Source: Streptomyces katrae (GTDB lineage Bacteria; Actinomycetota; Actinomycetes; Streptomycetales; Streptomycetaceae). Taken from it: 64,000 bases of DNA. The stretch is taken from contig NZ_JNZY01000015.1 in NCBI RefSeq assembly GCF_000717655.1, positions 165,383 to 229,382 of the forward strand. The letters run 5' to 3'. The translations under genes were made by a program, and so were the position numbers. Every line of letters begins with the position of its first letter. Position 1 is the first letter of the stretch. The notes under the pieces were generated by a model, which did not search any database, was not told where the DNA came from, and saw nothing but the letters and a program-made list of their open reading frames with translations. Shown here one piece after another: positions 46,658-54,305 of this stretch.

Positions 46658-46702
46658 CTCGGGGTGACGCTCCCCCTCCCACCTCCCCAGCGTCGCCCCG
46701 AG
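46658..46702 (+). terminator. Hairpin after the DUF1996 gene
   Basis: Arms 46658–46671 and 46689–46702 form 14 bp (one G-U pair) around a C-rich 17-nt loop, directly after the stop codon. No U-tract. Confidence 0.75.
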
Positions 46703-46802
46703 AGCGGTGCCGGACCGAAGCCGACTTCGGGCCGGCACCGCGTTCGCGCTTGTGCCACTGCCCGAAGGGGCCCGCGGCCCTGAGACCCACACGAGGAGTG
46801 CC

Positions 46803-47621
46803 ATGTCCGGCTCTCGTCACACCACGCCCGGTCCGCAACGCGAGTCCGGGCCCGAGCCAGCGCCCTCCGACCACGACCTCATACAGCAGCTCAGAACGGC
46901 GTACGCGGCGGGCGACGGGGATCCGGCCGTCTGCGAGCTCCTGTACCGGCGGCACAGTGCCGCCGCTTTTGCATGTGCGCGCCGCTGCTGCCGCACTCCG
47001 CAGGACGCCGAGGACCTCGTCTCGGAGGCGTTCATCCGCACCCTGCAGGCCGTCCGATCCGGCGCCGGGCCCCGCGACCACTGGCGCCCGTACCTCCTGT
47101 CGGTGGTCCGCCACACGGCCGTCGAGTGGCGGGACGGCGCCGGCCGGACCCTCCTGACGCCCGACGTCGAGGCCTGGTGCAGCCCCGGACCCGACGGGGA
47201 CGACCCGCAGCGCCGGCTCCTGGACAGCGAGGACCGCCGGCTCGTCGCCCGCTCCTTCCAGGCCCTGCCCGAACGCTGGAAGGCCGTCCTCTGGCACACC
47301 CTCGTCGAGGACGACTGCCCGCACCACGTCCCCCTGCTGCTCGGCATCACCCCCAGCGCCGTGACCTCGCTGGCCTTCCGGGCCCGCGAAGGGCTGCGCG
47401 AGGCGTACCTGCGCGCGCATCTGGACACGGCTGCCGACGAGCGGTGCCGGCACTACGGCCGGGTGCTCGGGGCGGTGATCAGGCGCCGCGGAGCGCCTCG
47501 GGGCCGCGGCCTCGCCCGTCATCTGGCGGGCTGCCGGTCCTGTTCCCGCGCGTACGCCGAACTCCTCGACCTCAATGCCGCGCTGCGGGCGGGGGCGTCG
47601 GGGGTGCTCGTCGGCCCGTGA
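46803..47621 (+). CDS. ECF-like sigma-70 factor with C-terminal zinc-finger-like tail
   Basis: This 272-aa protein has sigma region 2 (about 25–95: ELLYRRHSAAAFACARRCCRTPQDAEDLVSEAFIRTLQAV) and region 4 (about 125–185: RSFQALPERWKAVLWHTL, GITPSAVTSLAFRAREGLREAYL). A C-terminal extension contains a His-x3-Cys-x2-Cys motif (RHLAGCRSCSRAY), the zinc-binding signature usually found in anti-sigma factors, here fused to the sigma factor itself. ATG 46803 with GAGGAG was chosen. It follows the DUF1996 gene after a terminator and probably has its own promoter. No separate anti-sigma gene is adjacent, so the fused tail may be the regulatory part. Confidence 0.88.
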   Translation: MSGSRHTTPGPQRESGPEPAPSDHDLIQQLRTAYAAGDGDPAVCELLYRRHSAAAFACARRCCRTPQDAEDLVSEAFIRTLQAVRSGAGPRDHWRPYLLSVVRHTAVEWRDGAGRTLLTPDVEAWCSPGPDGDDPQRRLLDSEDRRLVARSFQALPERWKAVLWHTLVEDDCPHHVPLLLGITPSAVTSLAFRAREGLREAYLRAHLDTAADERCRHYGRVLGAVIRRRGAPRGRGLARHLAGCRSCSRAYAELLDLNAALRAGASGVLVGP

Positions 47622-47688
47622 CACGCGGCGGCCCCGGTCCTCCTGCTCCGCGTGGGCGGGGAGGGGACCGGGGCCGGATGCTTGCTGC

Positions 47689-47733
47689 GGGGGTTCCGGG
47701 GGTTCCGGGGGTTCCGGGGGTTCCGGGGGTTCC
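47689..47733 (+). repeat. Five tandem GGGGGTTCC units (G-quadruplex-prone)
   Basis: Units of 9 bp start at 47689, 47698, 47707, 47716 and 47725, followed to about 47795 by further G-runs with degenerate spacing. Four or more G5 runs separated by TTCC satisfy a G-quadruplex pattern. It lies between the convergent sigma-factor and PucR genes. Confidence 0.85.
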
Positions 47734-47802
47734 GGGGAGTCGAGGGTCGAGGGGTTTGAGGGGTTGAGGGTTCGGGGGTTCGAGGGTGGGGAGGTCGGGG
47801 GG

Positions 47803-49089
47803 TTACAGGCCGTTGACGCGGGCCATGCGGCCCACGCCCAGCGGCCGGAAGTCCGTCGTGGCGACCCGTACCTTGCGGCTCACCCGGGAGTTCTGGCGGC
47901 GTACCTGGGCCATCAGGCGCCGGCTGCGCAGGGCCATCTCGAGCTCGAAGCGCGTACGCGGGTCCCGCAGCCCGGGACCGAAGAGCTTCTCGAGCTGCCG
48001 CATGCGGTAGCGCACGGTCTGGGGGTGCACGCTCAGCGCCTTCGCGGCCTCGGGGGCGCCGCCGCCCTCCAGCCAGGCCAGCAGGGTCACTTCGAGCCGT
48101 TCGCTCTGGCGGGGGGTCAGGTTGGCCAGCGGCCGCAGCCAGCGTGCGGCCAGTGCGTGCGCCAGGGGCTCGTCCTGGAGCAGCAGGAGGGTCGAGAGGT
48201 GGTCGTCGACGAACAGGGCCCGCGCCTCCAGGCCGGCGCGGTTCGGGGTCAGGGACAGCAGCCGCAGGGCCCACCGCAGGGAGGAAGCGGTGTCCCGGGG
48301 GGCGACGGGGTGGCCCACGGCGGCGAACCGGCCGCGGAGCAGGGCCTCCAGGGCGGCGCGGGTCTCCGGGTCAGGACTCGGGACCAGCAGGCACGGCTGG
48401 CCGCCGACCATGCCGGCGAGTCCGTCGTCCAGGACGGCCGCGAGCTGCTGGGTCTCGCCCGGTGTGGCCAGGGCGATGGCGCGTATCTCGGCCGGGAGGG
48501 GCCAGTCGGCCGCGGCGGCCAGCTCGGAGAGGGCTATTTCAGCCATGGGCATGTCACTTGTAAGAGCGGAGAACAGCTCACGCCGAGCGCGTTCGGAGGG
48601 GGTTGCGAACCCTTCGGGAGGGACGACCTTCAGGGGGGCCAACTGCCTTCGCCGGCCCGGGTCGCGGAGCCGGGGCGGGCCGCGGTGCTCCTCTTCCTCC
48701 TCTTCCACCTCGTCGTCGGGGTGGTCGAGCTCGGCTGCGTAGTCGTGCTCGTCCTCCTCCTCGTCCCGGACCGGGTCCGAGTCGGAGTCGAGGTCGGGAT
48801 CCGGACCGGAGCCCAGATCGCAGTCAGGACGGGGGCCGGGATGCGGGGCCGCCGGCCGCGCCTGTTTCTGCGGCGCGGGCTCGCGGTACCCGAGGGCGGT
48901 GAGCAGGGCCACCTCGAGCCGCTGTCTGACCACCTCCTCGTCGAGGTCGTCGACCAAGGCGGAGAACCCGGGGAGCTCCTCCCTCAGCTCCTCCACCATC
49001 CCTGCGGCCAGCGCGGGGAGTTCCCTGCGCAGGACCCGGGTCCATTCGCCTCGGGGACGGGCCCAGATGCGGTTCAGAAGTTCGCACAT
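47803..49089 (-). CDS. PucR/CdaR-type transcriptional regulator with acidic linker
   Basis: This 428-aa protein starts at ATG 49089 behind GAGGT. The N-terminal part (about 1–75) is a RsbR-like helical domain; the middle carries a strongly acidic low-complexity stretch (DEEEDEHDY, DDEVEEEEEEH) at about 95–145; the C-terminus has the PucR HTH (about 360–415: AWLEGGGAPEAAKALSVHPQTVRYRMRQLEKLFG). Members respond to unknown signals and often regulate development or metabolism. An ATG at 49104 is possible but has no ribosome site. It converges on the ECF sigma gene across the G-rich repeats. Confidence 0.85.
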   Translation of the reverse strand: MCELLNRIWARPRGEWTRVLRRELPALAAGMVEELREELPGFSALVDDLDEEVVRQRLEVALLTALGYREPAPQKQARPAAPHPGPRPDCDLGSGPDPDLDSDSDPVRDEEEDEHDYAAELDHPDDEVEEEEEEHRGPPRLRDPGRRRQLAPLKVVPPEGFATPSERARRELFSALTSDMPMAEIALSELAAAADWPLPAEIRAIALATPGETQQLAAVLDDGLAGMVGGQPCLLVPSPDPETRAALEALLRGRFAAVGHPVAPRDTASSLRWALRLLSLTPNRAGLEARALFVDDHLSTLLLLQDEPLAHALAARWLRPLANLTPRQSERLEVTLLAWLEGGGAPEAAKALSVHPQTVRYRMRQLEKLFGPGLRDPRTRFELEMALRSRRLMAQVRRQNSRVSRKVRVATTDFRPLGVGRMARVNGL

Positions 49090-49554
49090 TGTTACCTCGT
49101 TCATGCCGGGGTACGGCCTGCCCCGTGGGAGGGTGACAAGCCTGCCGAGCCGCCTCCCTCCCCGTCGGCGCCAGTGCGGACGGGTGAGTTGAGCGTCTCG
49201 TACACCCTCCAGGAGAGTGCCATCCACTTGCAGTCCCGCGGCTTTGCTTTCATTTTGCCGTCGGGGAGGTGTGGTGGCGGACGAAACGTCTAGGGGGTGC
49301 CACCGCACCGGTTGGAAGGGAATCTTCCGCGGACGTTCGGTGTGACGATGCCACGCGCGCAAGAACTTGTCACGATTAGATAAATACTGTGGAGGCGTTG
49401 CGAAGCTCCACGATGCTTCTGCACTCCGGCCCCCGCTCCCGGTCGGTGAGACCTGAGACCTCATCTCCCGCCCACCGCGGAGCAGTTCCGTCGACTACCC
49501 CGGGCGCCGAGTGCGCGGTGGAGTGCCTCGGGCCTGGGCGTATGGGAGAACTAG
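49090..49554. other. Divergent intergenic region, no gene seen
   Basis: This 465-bp region lies between the PucR-type regulator (leftward) and the cytochrome b-like gene (rightward). An AT-rich patch at about 49361–49390 (TTGTCACGATTAGATAAATACTG) stands out and is promoter-like, but I cannot assign it to one direction. The frames on both strands are low complexity. Confidence 0.4.
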
Positions 49555-50682
49555 ATGCCCCTGTCCCCAGCCCGTACGCCCCGCTCACACCGGGCCAGCC
49601 GCACCAGACGCCATGCGGGCGTGGCCGCTGCCGCGGCCGCCGGCCGGCGGGCCGTCCGGAGGCCGCCCCTGCTGTCCCCGGCCGGAGGCGTGCGCCCCGC
49701 CACCCTCGTCACCGCCGCCCTCGCGGGCCTGCTCGCCCTGGCCGTGGCGGCCCGGGCCGGCGTCACCCTGACCAACCTCTGGGACTTCCTCGACTTCGGC
49801 GCGGGCGTCCTCTCGCTCGTCTCGCTCACCTCCGCCGTCCTGTGGGGCCTCGCGGCCACGGACCGTACGGTGCTCACCTCCGGGCACCGGCTCGTCGCCC
49901 AGGGGGCCCACCGCGGCCTCGCCGTCGCGGGGCTGGGCTTCCTCCTCCTGCACATCTGGGTCAAGGTCGCGGAGGCGCAGACGGGCGTCGCCTCCGCCTT
50001 CATACCGTTCACCGATGAGGACCGGCCGGTCCTCATCGGCCTCGGCACCCTGGCCGGATACGTCTTCGTCTCCACGGCGGTCTCCGGCGCGGTCCGCAGC
50101 GCCTTCGCCACCAAGGGCCGCTCCGTGTGGTGGCGCGCCCTGCACGTGGGCGCGTACCCGGCGTGGGGAGCGTCCCTCGTACACGGGCTGAAGTCCGGCC
50201 GCGCCGCCAGCGGATGGGTGACCGTGGCGTACGCCCTCTGCCTGATCGGGGTCGCCGGCGTGCTCGCCATCCGGCTCCGGGCCAGGCTGCGCGCGGCGCC
50301 GCCGCGCCCGGCCGCCGCACCGGCGCCCGCCCCCCCGGCGGCGCCGCCCCGGCCCAGGACGGCGCCGCAGCGGTTCGTCCGGCAGCCCGCCGAATGGGCC
50401 GCCGAACGGCTGACGGCGCGCCTCGCCCGGCAGTCGGGCCGACGGGCCGTCGGACGGGAGCCGGACCCGGTCCGCGCCCCGGCGGGCCTCGGCCCCGTGC
50501 CCTCGCCCCGGCAGTCCCTGGAGGCCACGACCGAGATCCTCCCGCCGTACGGATCGGCGCCGTACGGCGCGGCGTACGGCGCCGATCCGTACGACACGGT
50601 GTTCATCCCTAGCGGCATCGGGGCCGGGCCGGCCACGGACCGGTTCGGTGAGCCGCTCGACGGGATGCGGGGCCGGCAGTGA
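49555..50682 (+). CDS. b-type cytochrome membrane protein (ferric-reductase/cyt-b561-like)
   Basis: This 375-aa protein has four or more transmembrane segments within about 45–250 and paired histidines suited to two b-haems: HRLVAQGAHRGLAVAGLGFLLLHIW and WWRALHVGAYPAWGASLVHGLKSG. The C-terminal 120 residues are a Pro/Ala-rich cytoplasmic tail. It would carry electrons across the membrane. The ATG has GGGAGA upstream. Its stop overlaps the start of a NuoF-ferredoxin fusion gene (GTGA), so the two form a membrane-bound oxidoreductase with a soluble NAD(P)H/ferredoxin input, followed by a redox-type lipoprotein. Confidence 0.8.
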   Translation: MPLSPARTPRSHRASRTRRHAGVAAAAAAGRRAVRRPPLLSPAGGVRPATLVTAALAGLLALAVAARAGVTLTNLWDFLDFGAGVLSLVSLTSAVLWGLAATDRTVLTSGHRLVAQGAHRGLAVAGLGFLLLHIWVKVAEAQTGVASAFIPFTDEDRPVLIGLGTLAGYVFVSTAVSGAVRSAFATKGRSVWWRALHVGAYPAWGASLVHGLKSGRAASGWVTVAYALCLIGVAGVLAIRLRARLRAAPPRPAAAPAPAPPAAPPRPRTAPQRFVRQPAEWAAERLTARLARQSGRRAVGREPDPVRAPAGLGPVPSPRQSLEATTEILPPYGSAPYGAAYGADPYDTVFIPSGIGAGPATDRFGEPLDGMRGRQ

Positions 50683-52127
50683 CCTCTATCGTCGATCCCG
50701 CCCTCGGGTGCGTCGGCCAGCCCAGGCTGCTGGCAGGACTCGACGCGCTGCCGCGGCTCGATCGCGCCAACCACCTGGTGGTGCACGGCCCGGTGGCGCA
50801 GTACAACGCGGACGATCTCGTGGAGCTCGCCGAGGGCATAGACCTGCGGGGCCGCGGGGGAGCGGGCTTTCCGTTCGCCCGCAAGCTCAAAGCCGTCATC
50901 CGGTCCGCCCGGACGAAGGAGGGGCGGACCGCCGTCGTCGTGAACGGCACGGAGGGCGAGCCGAGTTGCCTCAAGGACGCCGCCATGCTGCTGCACTCCC
51001 CGCACCTCGTGCTCGACGGCGCGCTGCTGGCGGCCGACGCGATCGGGGCCGAGGAAGTGGCCATCGGAGTGACCAGGGACGACGTGGAGCGGTCACTGCG
51101 GGCCGCCGTCGCCGAGCGCGGCCTCGCCGGCAGCCGCGTCCGCGTCGGCAGGCTCCCCGAGCGCTTCGTCACCGGAGAGGGGACCTCCCTCGTGAACGGC
51201 CTCAACGGGGGGGCCGCCGTTCCGAACGGGCAGAAGGTCCGGACCAGCGAGCGGGGCCTGAGCGGCCTGCCGACCCTGCTCTCCAACACCGAGACGTACG
51301 CCCAACTCGCCGTCGCGGCCCGGCTCGGGGTGCCGGGATTCCGCTCGGTCGGCCTGCCGGGCGAGCCGGGTACCGTCATGCTGACGATCAGCGGTTCGAC
51401 GGTCGTCGAGGCGCCGCTCGGGACGTCCCTGGCGTACGTCCTGGACCTGTGCGGCTCGTCCCCCGGCCAGGGAGTCCTGGTCGGCGGGTACCACGGCAAA
51501 TGGCTGACGGCGGCGGCGGCGCGGACGGCACTGCTCTCCCGGGAGTCCCTGACCTCGTACAAGGCCACGCTGGGGGCGGGCGCGGTCCTGCCGCTGCCCG
51601 AGGACACCTGCCCGGCCGGCGAAGTGGCCCGCGTGATGCGCTGGATGGCGGACGAGACCGCCGGCCAGTGCGGTCCGTGCGTCAGAGGGCTGCCCTCGCT
51701 CGCCGACGCCGTGGAGGCCCTGGTGGCCGGGGGAGGCCGGGCCGCCCTGGAGGCGGTCGAGGTGCGGATGCGGGGGGTGCTGCGCCGCGGTGCGTGCAGC
51801 CATCCCGACGGCACCTCGGCCTTCATGGCCTCCGCGCTCGCGGTCTTCCCCGACGAGATGCGCGACCATGCCCTCGGCAGCGGCTGCGGGCGCCGTGTCC
51901 TCGGGGCGCTGCCCCTGCCCGAGGACGAGAACCCCGAACGGCTCGTCGTGGACTGGACGCTGTGCAAGGGCCACGGGCTCTGCGTGGACGTGCTGCCCGA
52001 CGTGGTGCGCCTCGACCGGGACGGCTACCCGGCCGAGGCCGTCATGACGGTCCCCGGAAGGCTGCGGCCGAAGGCCCTCCGCGCGGTGCGGCGCTGTCCC
52101 GCGCTCGCCCTGCGCATTCAGGAATGA
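50679..52127 (+). CDS. NuoF-like flavoprotein fused to a C-terminal ferredoxin
   Basis: This 482-aa protein has the NuoF/Nqo1 fold: FMN-binding RGRGGAGFPFARK (57–69), NGTEGEPSCLKD (89–100), an SLBB-like segment (about 230–290) and the Fe-S-binding region (about 310–390). The canonical N3 motif E-S-C-x2-C-x2-C reads ETAGQCGPC here: the first Cys is Ala, though a later Cys (RRGACSHP) is kept. A single-cluster ferredoxin with CKGHGLC and a later CP follows at the C-terminus (about 420–482). It likely passes electrons between NAD(P)H, FMN and the membrane b-cytochrome made by the overlapping upstream gene. GTG 50679 overlaps the previous stop. Confidence 0.88.
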   Translation: MTSIVDPALGCVGQPRLLAGLDALPRLDRANHLVVHGPVAQYNADDLVELAEGIDLRGRGGAGFPFARKLKAVIRSARTKEGRTAVVVNGTEGEPSCLKDAAMLLHSPHLVLDGALLAADAIGAEEVAIGVTRDDVERSLRAAVAERGLAGSRVRVGRLPERFVTGEGTSLVNGLNGGAAVPNGQKVRTSERGLSGLPTLLSNTETYAQLAVAARLGVPGFRSVGLPGEPGTVMLTISGSTVVEAPLGTSLAYVLDLCGSSPGQGVLVGGYHGKWLTAAAARTALLSRESLTSYKATLGAGAVLPLPEDTCPAGEVARVMRWMADETAGQCGPCVRGLPSLADAVEALVAGGGRAALEAVEVRMRGVLRRGACSHPDGTSAFMASALAVFPDEMRDHALGSGCGRRVLGALPLPEDENPERLVVDWTLCKGHGLCVDVLPDVVRLDRDGYPAEAVMTVPGRLRPKALRAVRRCPALALRIQE

Positions 52128-52217
52128 GCCCGCGGTAAACGACTGCCGGTGGCGGGAGTTCAAGCGTTAGCGTCATCTGACAAATTCCCGTTCATTCGAA
52201 TTCGGCGCCCTTCTCAG

Positions 52218-52255
52218 GCCTTATGAATAAGGCAGTAGACGAACCCCCCGGGTTC
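52218..52255. promoter_or_regulatory. Two perfect palindromes in the lipoprotein leader
   Basis: GCCTTAT-GA-ATAAGGC (52218–52233) and GAACCC-CCC-GGGTTC (52241–52255) lie 18–55 bp before the lipoprotein start. They may be an operator and/or mRNA hairpins; no regulator is assigned. Confidence 0.5.
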
Positions 52256-52272
52256 AACCCGAAGGAGTGATC

Positions 52273-53313
52273 GTGAACAAGATGCGTCGTTTGACAACTG
52301 TCGGATCGGTGGCCGCGGTTCTGTTGCTGGCGGCGGGTTGCGGAAGCGGCGACAATACTGCGCGCAACTCGAACTCCGTACAGCCGGCGGGGGCCGGCAA
52401 GCCCCTCGGAGGCGCATACGACACGGGCTACGGCGGCGCGGGCGGCTACGGGGCGGACGCCGCCGCCGGCTCCGGGTCGGGCTCGGACGTCGGCTCGGGC
52501 TCGGGTGCAGGCTCGGGCACCGGCTCCGGCAAGGCCGGGCCGGCGGGACAGCTGTCCGTACGCGACATCGCGAGCGTGGGCAGCGTGGTCACCGACAGCG
52601 CCGGAATGGCCCTCTACCGCTTCGACAAGGACACGCCCCAGCCCCCCAAGTCCAACTGCGAGGGGGACTGCGCCACCACATGGCCCGCCGTCCCGGCCGA
52701 CGACGCGTCGGCCGCCGCCGGGATAGACGCCGCCCTCCTCGGCTCCGTCGCCCGGGCCGACGGCAGCAAGCAGCTGACCCTCGGCGGCTGGCCCGTGTAC
52801 CGCTACGCGAAGGACACCAAGGCGGGCGAGGCGAAGGGCGAAGGCGTCGGCGGCACCTGGCACGCACTGGCACCGGACGGCAAGAAGGCGATCGACAAGA
52901 AACAGAAGACGGACGGCGGCGGCGGAACGGGGGGGATGGATATGAAGGCGGGCACGGAACTCTCCGTGGCCGACAACGAGAAACTCGGCAAGATCCTGGT
53001 GGACGGGAAATGGCGCACGCTCTACCGATTCGACAAGGACAGCGCGTGGCCCATGAAGTTCGGCTGCCTCGGTGCCTGCCTGGACACGTGGAAGCCCGCC
53101 CCCGCCGTGGACAAGGCGAAGGCCGAGGGAATTGCCGGAAAGCTGGTCGGATCGGTGAAGCGGCCCGACGGCAGCGAGCAGCTGACGATCGACTGCTGGC
53201 CGGTCTACACGTTCACCGGCGACACCGAGCCCGGCCAGACGAACGGGCACAACAAGCAGGGGCTCTGGTTCGCTGTCACCCCCGAGGGCAAGAAGGTGCC
53301 CCCGACGGCGTGA
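52273..53313 (+). CDS. SCO0930-family lipoprotein with PF03640 repeats
   Basis: This 346-aa lipoprotein has lipobox LLLAAGC, a Gly/Ser-rich spacer (about 40–90) and about four PF03640-type repeats, with the Y-x-x-D pattern in LYRFDKDT and LYRFDKDS and Cys-x3-Cys in CEGDCATTW and CLGACLDTW. The repeats' function is unknown. The context, a b-cytochrome and NuoF-ferredoxin fusion upstream, suggests an outer redox partner. The GTG at 52273 follows GAAGGAG; an in-frame GTG two codons earlier overlaps the ribosome site. Two palindromes precede it. Confidence 0.85.
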   Translation: MNKMRRLTTVGSVAAVLLLAAGCGSGDNTARNSNSVQPAGAGKPLGGAYDTGYGGAGGYGADAAAGSGSGSDVGSGSGAGSGTGSGKAGPAGQLSVRDIASVGSVVTDSAGMALYRFDKDTPQPPKSNCEGDCATTWPAVPADDASAAAGIDAALLGSVARADGSKQLTLGGWPVYRYAKDTKAGEAKGEGVGGTWHALAPDGKKAIDKKQKTDGGGGTGGMDMKAGTELSVADNEKLGKILVDGKWRTLYRFDKDSAWPMKFGCLGACLDTWKPAPAVDKAKAEGIAGKLVGSVKRPDGSEQLTIDCWPVYTFTGDTEPGQTNGHNKQGLWFAVTPEGKKVPPTA

Positions 53314-53383
53314 CGAGCCCCGGGCCGTCGTGTCCCGCGCCGCAGGCCCCGATCCCGCCCCGACCCCTGTGAGGCAGCCAGCC

Positions 53384-53920
53384 ATGCCCCGTTCACCCCG
53401 TATCGCCGCTGCCGCCGCGCTGCTCGCGACGCTGCTGTGCGGCGGCTGCGCCGCCCGGGTGGCCGCCGGTCCGCAGGATCCCGCCGCGAGCTCGTCCGCC
53501 CCGGCCTCGTCCGCCCGCCCCGCCCCGCTCCAGGAGATCGCCGCCGCCCTCGGCTGCACGCCCGAGATCACGGTCGACGCGGAGGAACTCCGGGAGGGGG
53601 CGTGCGGAGCGGGCCAGGAGGGCTTCCGGATGGCCACCTTCACCACCGAGCAGGGCCGGCAGACCTGGCTGACGGAGGCGCAGATGTACGGCGGCACCTA
53701 CCTCGTCGGGCCCACCTGGGTCGTCACGGCGGCATCCGCCGAGGCCCTGGCCCCCGCCCGCAGCCGCCTCGGCGGAACCATCGAGACCGCTCCGGGCCAC
53801 GGTGCCGCCGCGGCCGGCCCCGGTGCCGGTCCCGGCGCGTCCCCCGATGCCCCACACGACGCCCCCCACGGCTCCTCCCACACCGGCGGGCACGACTCCC
53901 CGCGTCCCGCCGCCTCCTGA
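53384..53920 (+). CDS. Small putative lipoprotein
   Basis: This 178-aa protein has a lipoprotein signal peptide ending LLCGGC, a compact domain (about 50–125: IAAALGCTPEITVDAEELREGACG, FTTEQGRQTWLTEAQMYGG) and a disordered Pro/Ala/His-rich tail. It is predicted to sit on the outer face of the membrane. I do not recognise the family. Its gene lies 70 bp after the SCO0930-like lipoprotein and ahead of a terminator, so it may belong to the same redox unit. Confidence 0.75.
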   Translation: MPRSPRIAAAAALLATLLCGGCAARVAAGPQDPAASSSAPASSARPAPLQEIAAALGCTPEITVDAEELREGACGAGQEGFRMATFTTEQGRQTWLTEAQMYGGTYLVGPTWVVTAASAEALAPARSRLGGTIETAPGHGAAAAGPGAGPGASPDAPHDAPHGSSHTGGHDSPRPAAS

Positions 53921-53930
53921 GGGGGCGTCC

Positions 53931-53964
53931 GGCCCGGCACCGCGGTTAATTGCGGTGCCGGGCC
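53931..53964 (+). terminator. Perfect 13-bp hairpin after the lipoprotein gene
   Basis: Arms GGCCCGGCACCGC (53931–53943) and GCGGTGCCGGGCC (53952–53964) enclose GGTTAATT, 10 bp after the stop codon. Confidence 0.85.
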
Positions 53965-53990
53965 GCTGCCGTGTCCCTACACTCGCTCTC

Positions 53991-54116
53991 ATGCCGCCAC
54001 GGGATGTGGTGTGCGATTCGTCGATCGAGGGGAGCCGGGCCGTGTGTCACCGCATCGCCGTCTTCGTTCCCCGGTCCCGGTACGACGTGATCCTGGTGTC
54101 TTCGCCTTCCCGATGA
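53991..54116 (+). CDS. Possible 41-aa leader ORF upstream of the EF-G-like gene
   Basis: ATG 53991 opens a short frame (MPPRDVVCDSSIEGS, then VCHRIAVFVPRSRYDVILVSS) in the 341-bp gap before the EF-G-like gene. It has no ribosome site that I can see and may be chance. The remaining leader, 54117–54305, shows no further gene or clear hairpin. A regulatory upstream peptide is possible because ribosomal protection and EF-G-like genes are sometimes controlled by translation attenuation, but nothing in the sequence proves it. Confidence 0.2.
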   Translation: MPPRDVVCDSSIEGSRAVCHRIAVFVPRSRYDVILVSSPSR

Positions 54117-54305
54117 CGGCTGCGCGGCCGCCATCGGATGTCCGCGACGGATGACACGACCCTTTGATCGGCAGGCATGCCGGCCCCGTGTGCCCGGGCT
54201 TGCCCGGGCCGTGGTCAGGCCCTGTCCCGGTACGTACGTCCTCGTCCTTCCTTCGTCCGGAAATCGCGCTGCCCTCTTCTCGATCCGGCAGAAAGACCTC
54301 GGGCC

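Noticed and set aside
40891..46758. A 1955-aa leftward frame
   Set aside because: Only its last 373 codons are the real phosphatase; the rest is antisense of the PAS/GAF phosphatase and the DUF genes.
49361..49390. AT-rich patch with TTGTCA/TAAATA as a promoter
   Set aside because: No correctly spaced -10/-35 pair in either direction, so it is described only as an AT-rich spot.
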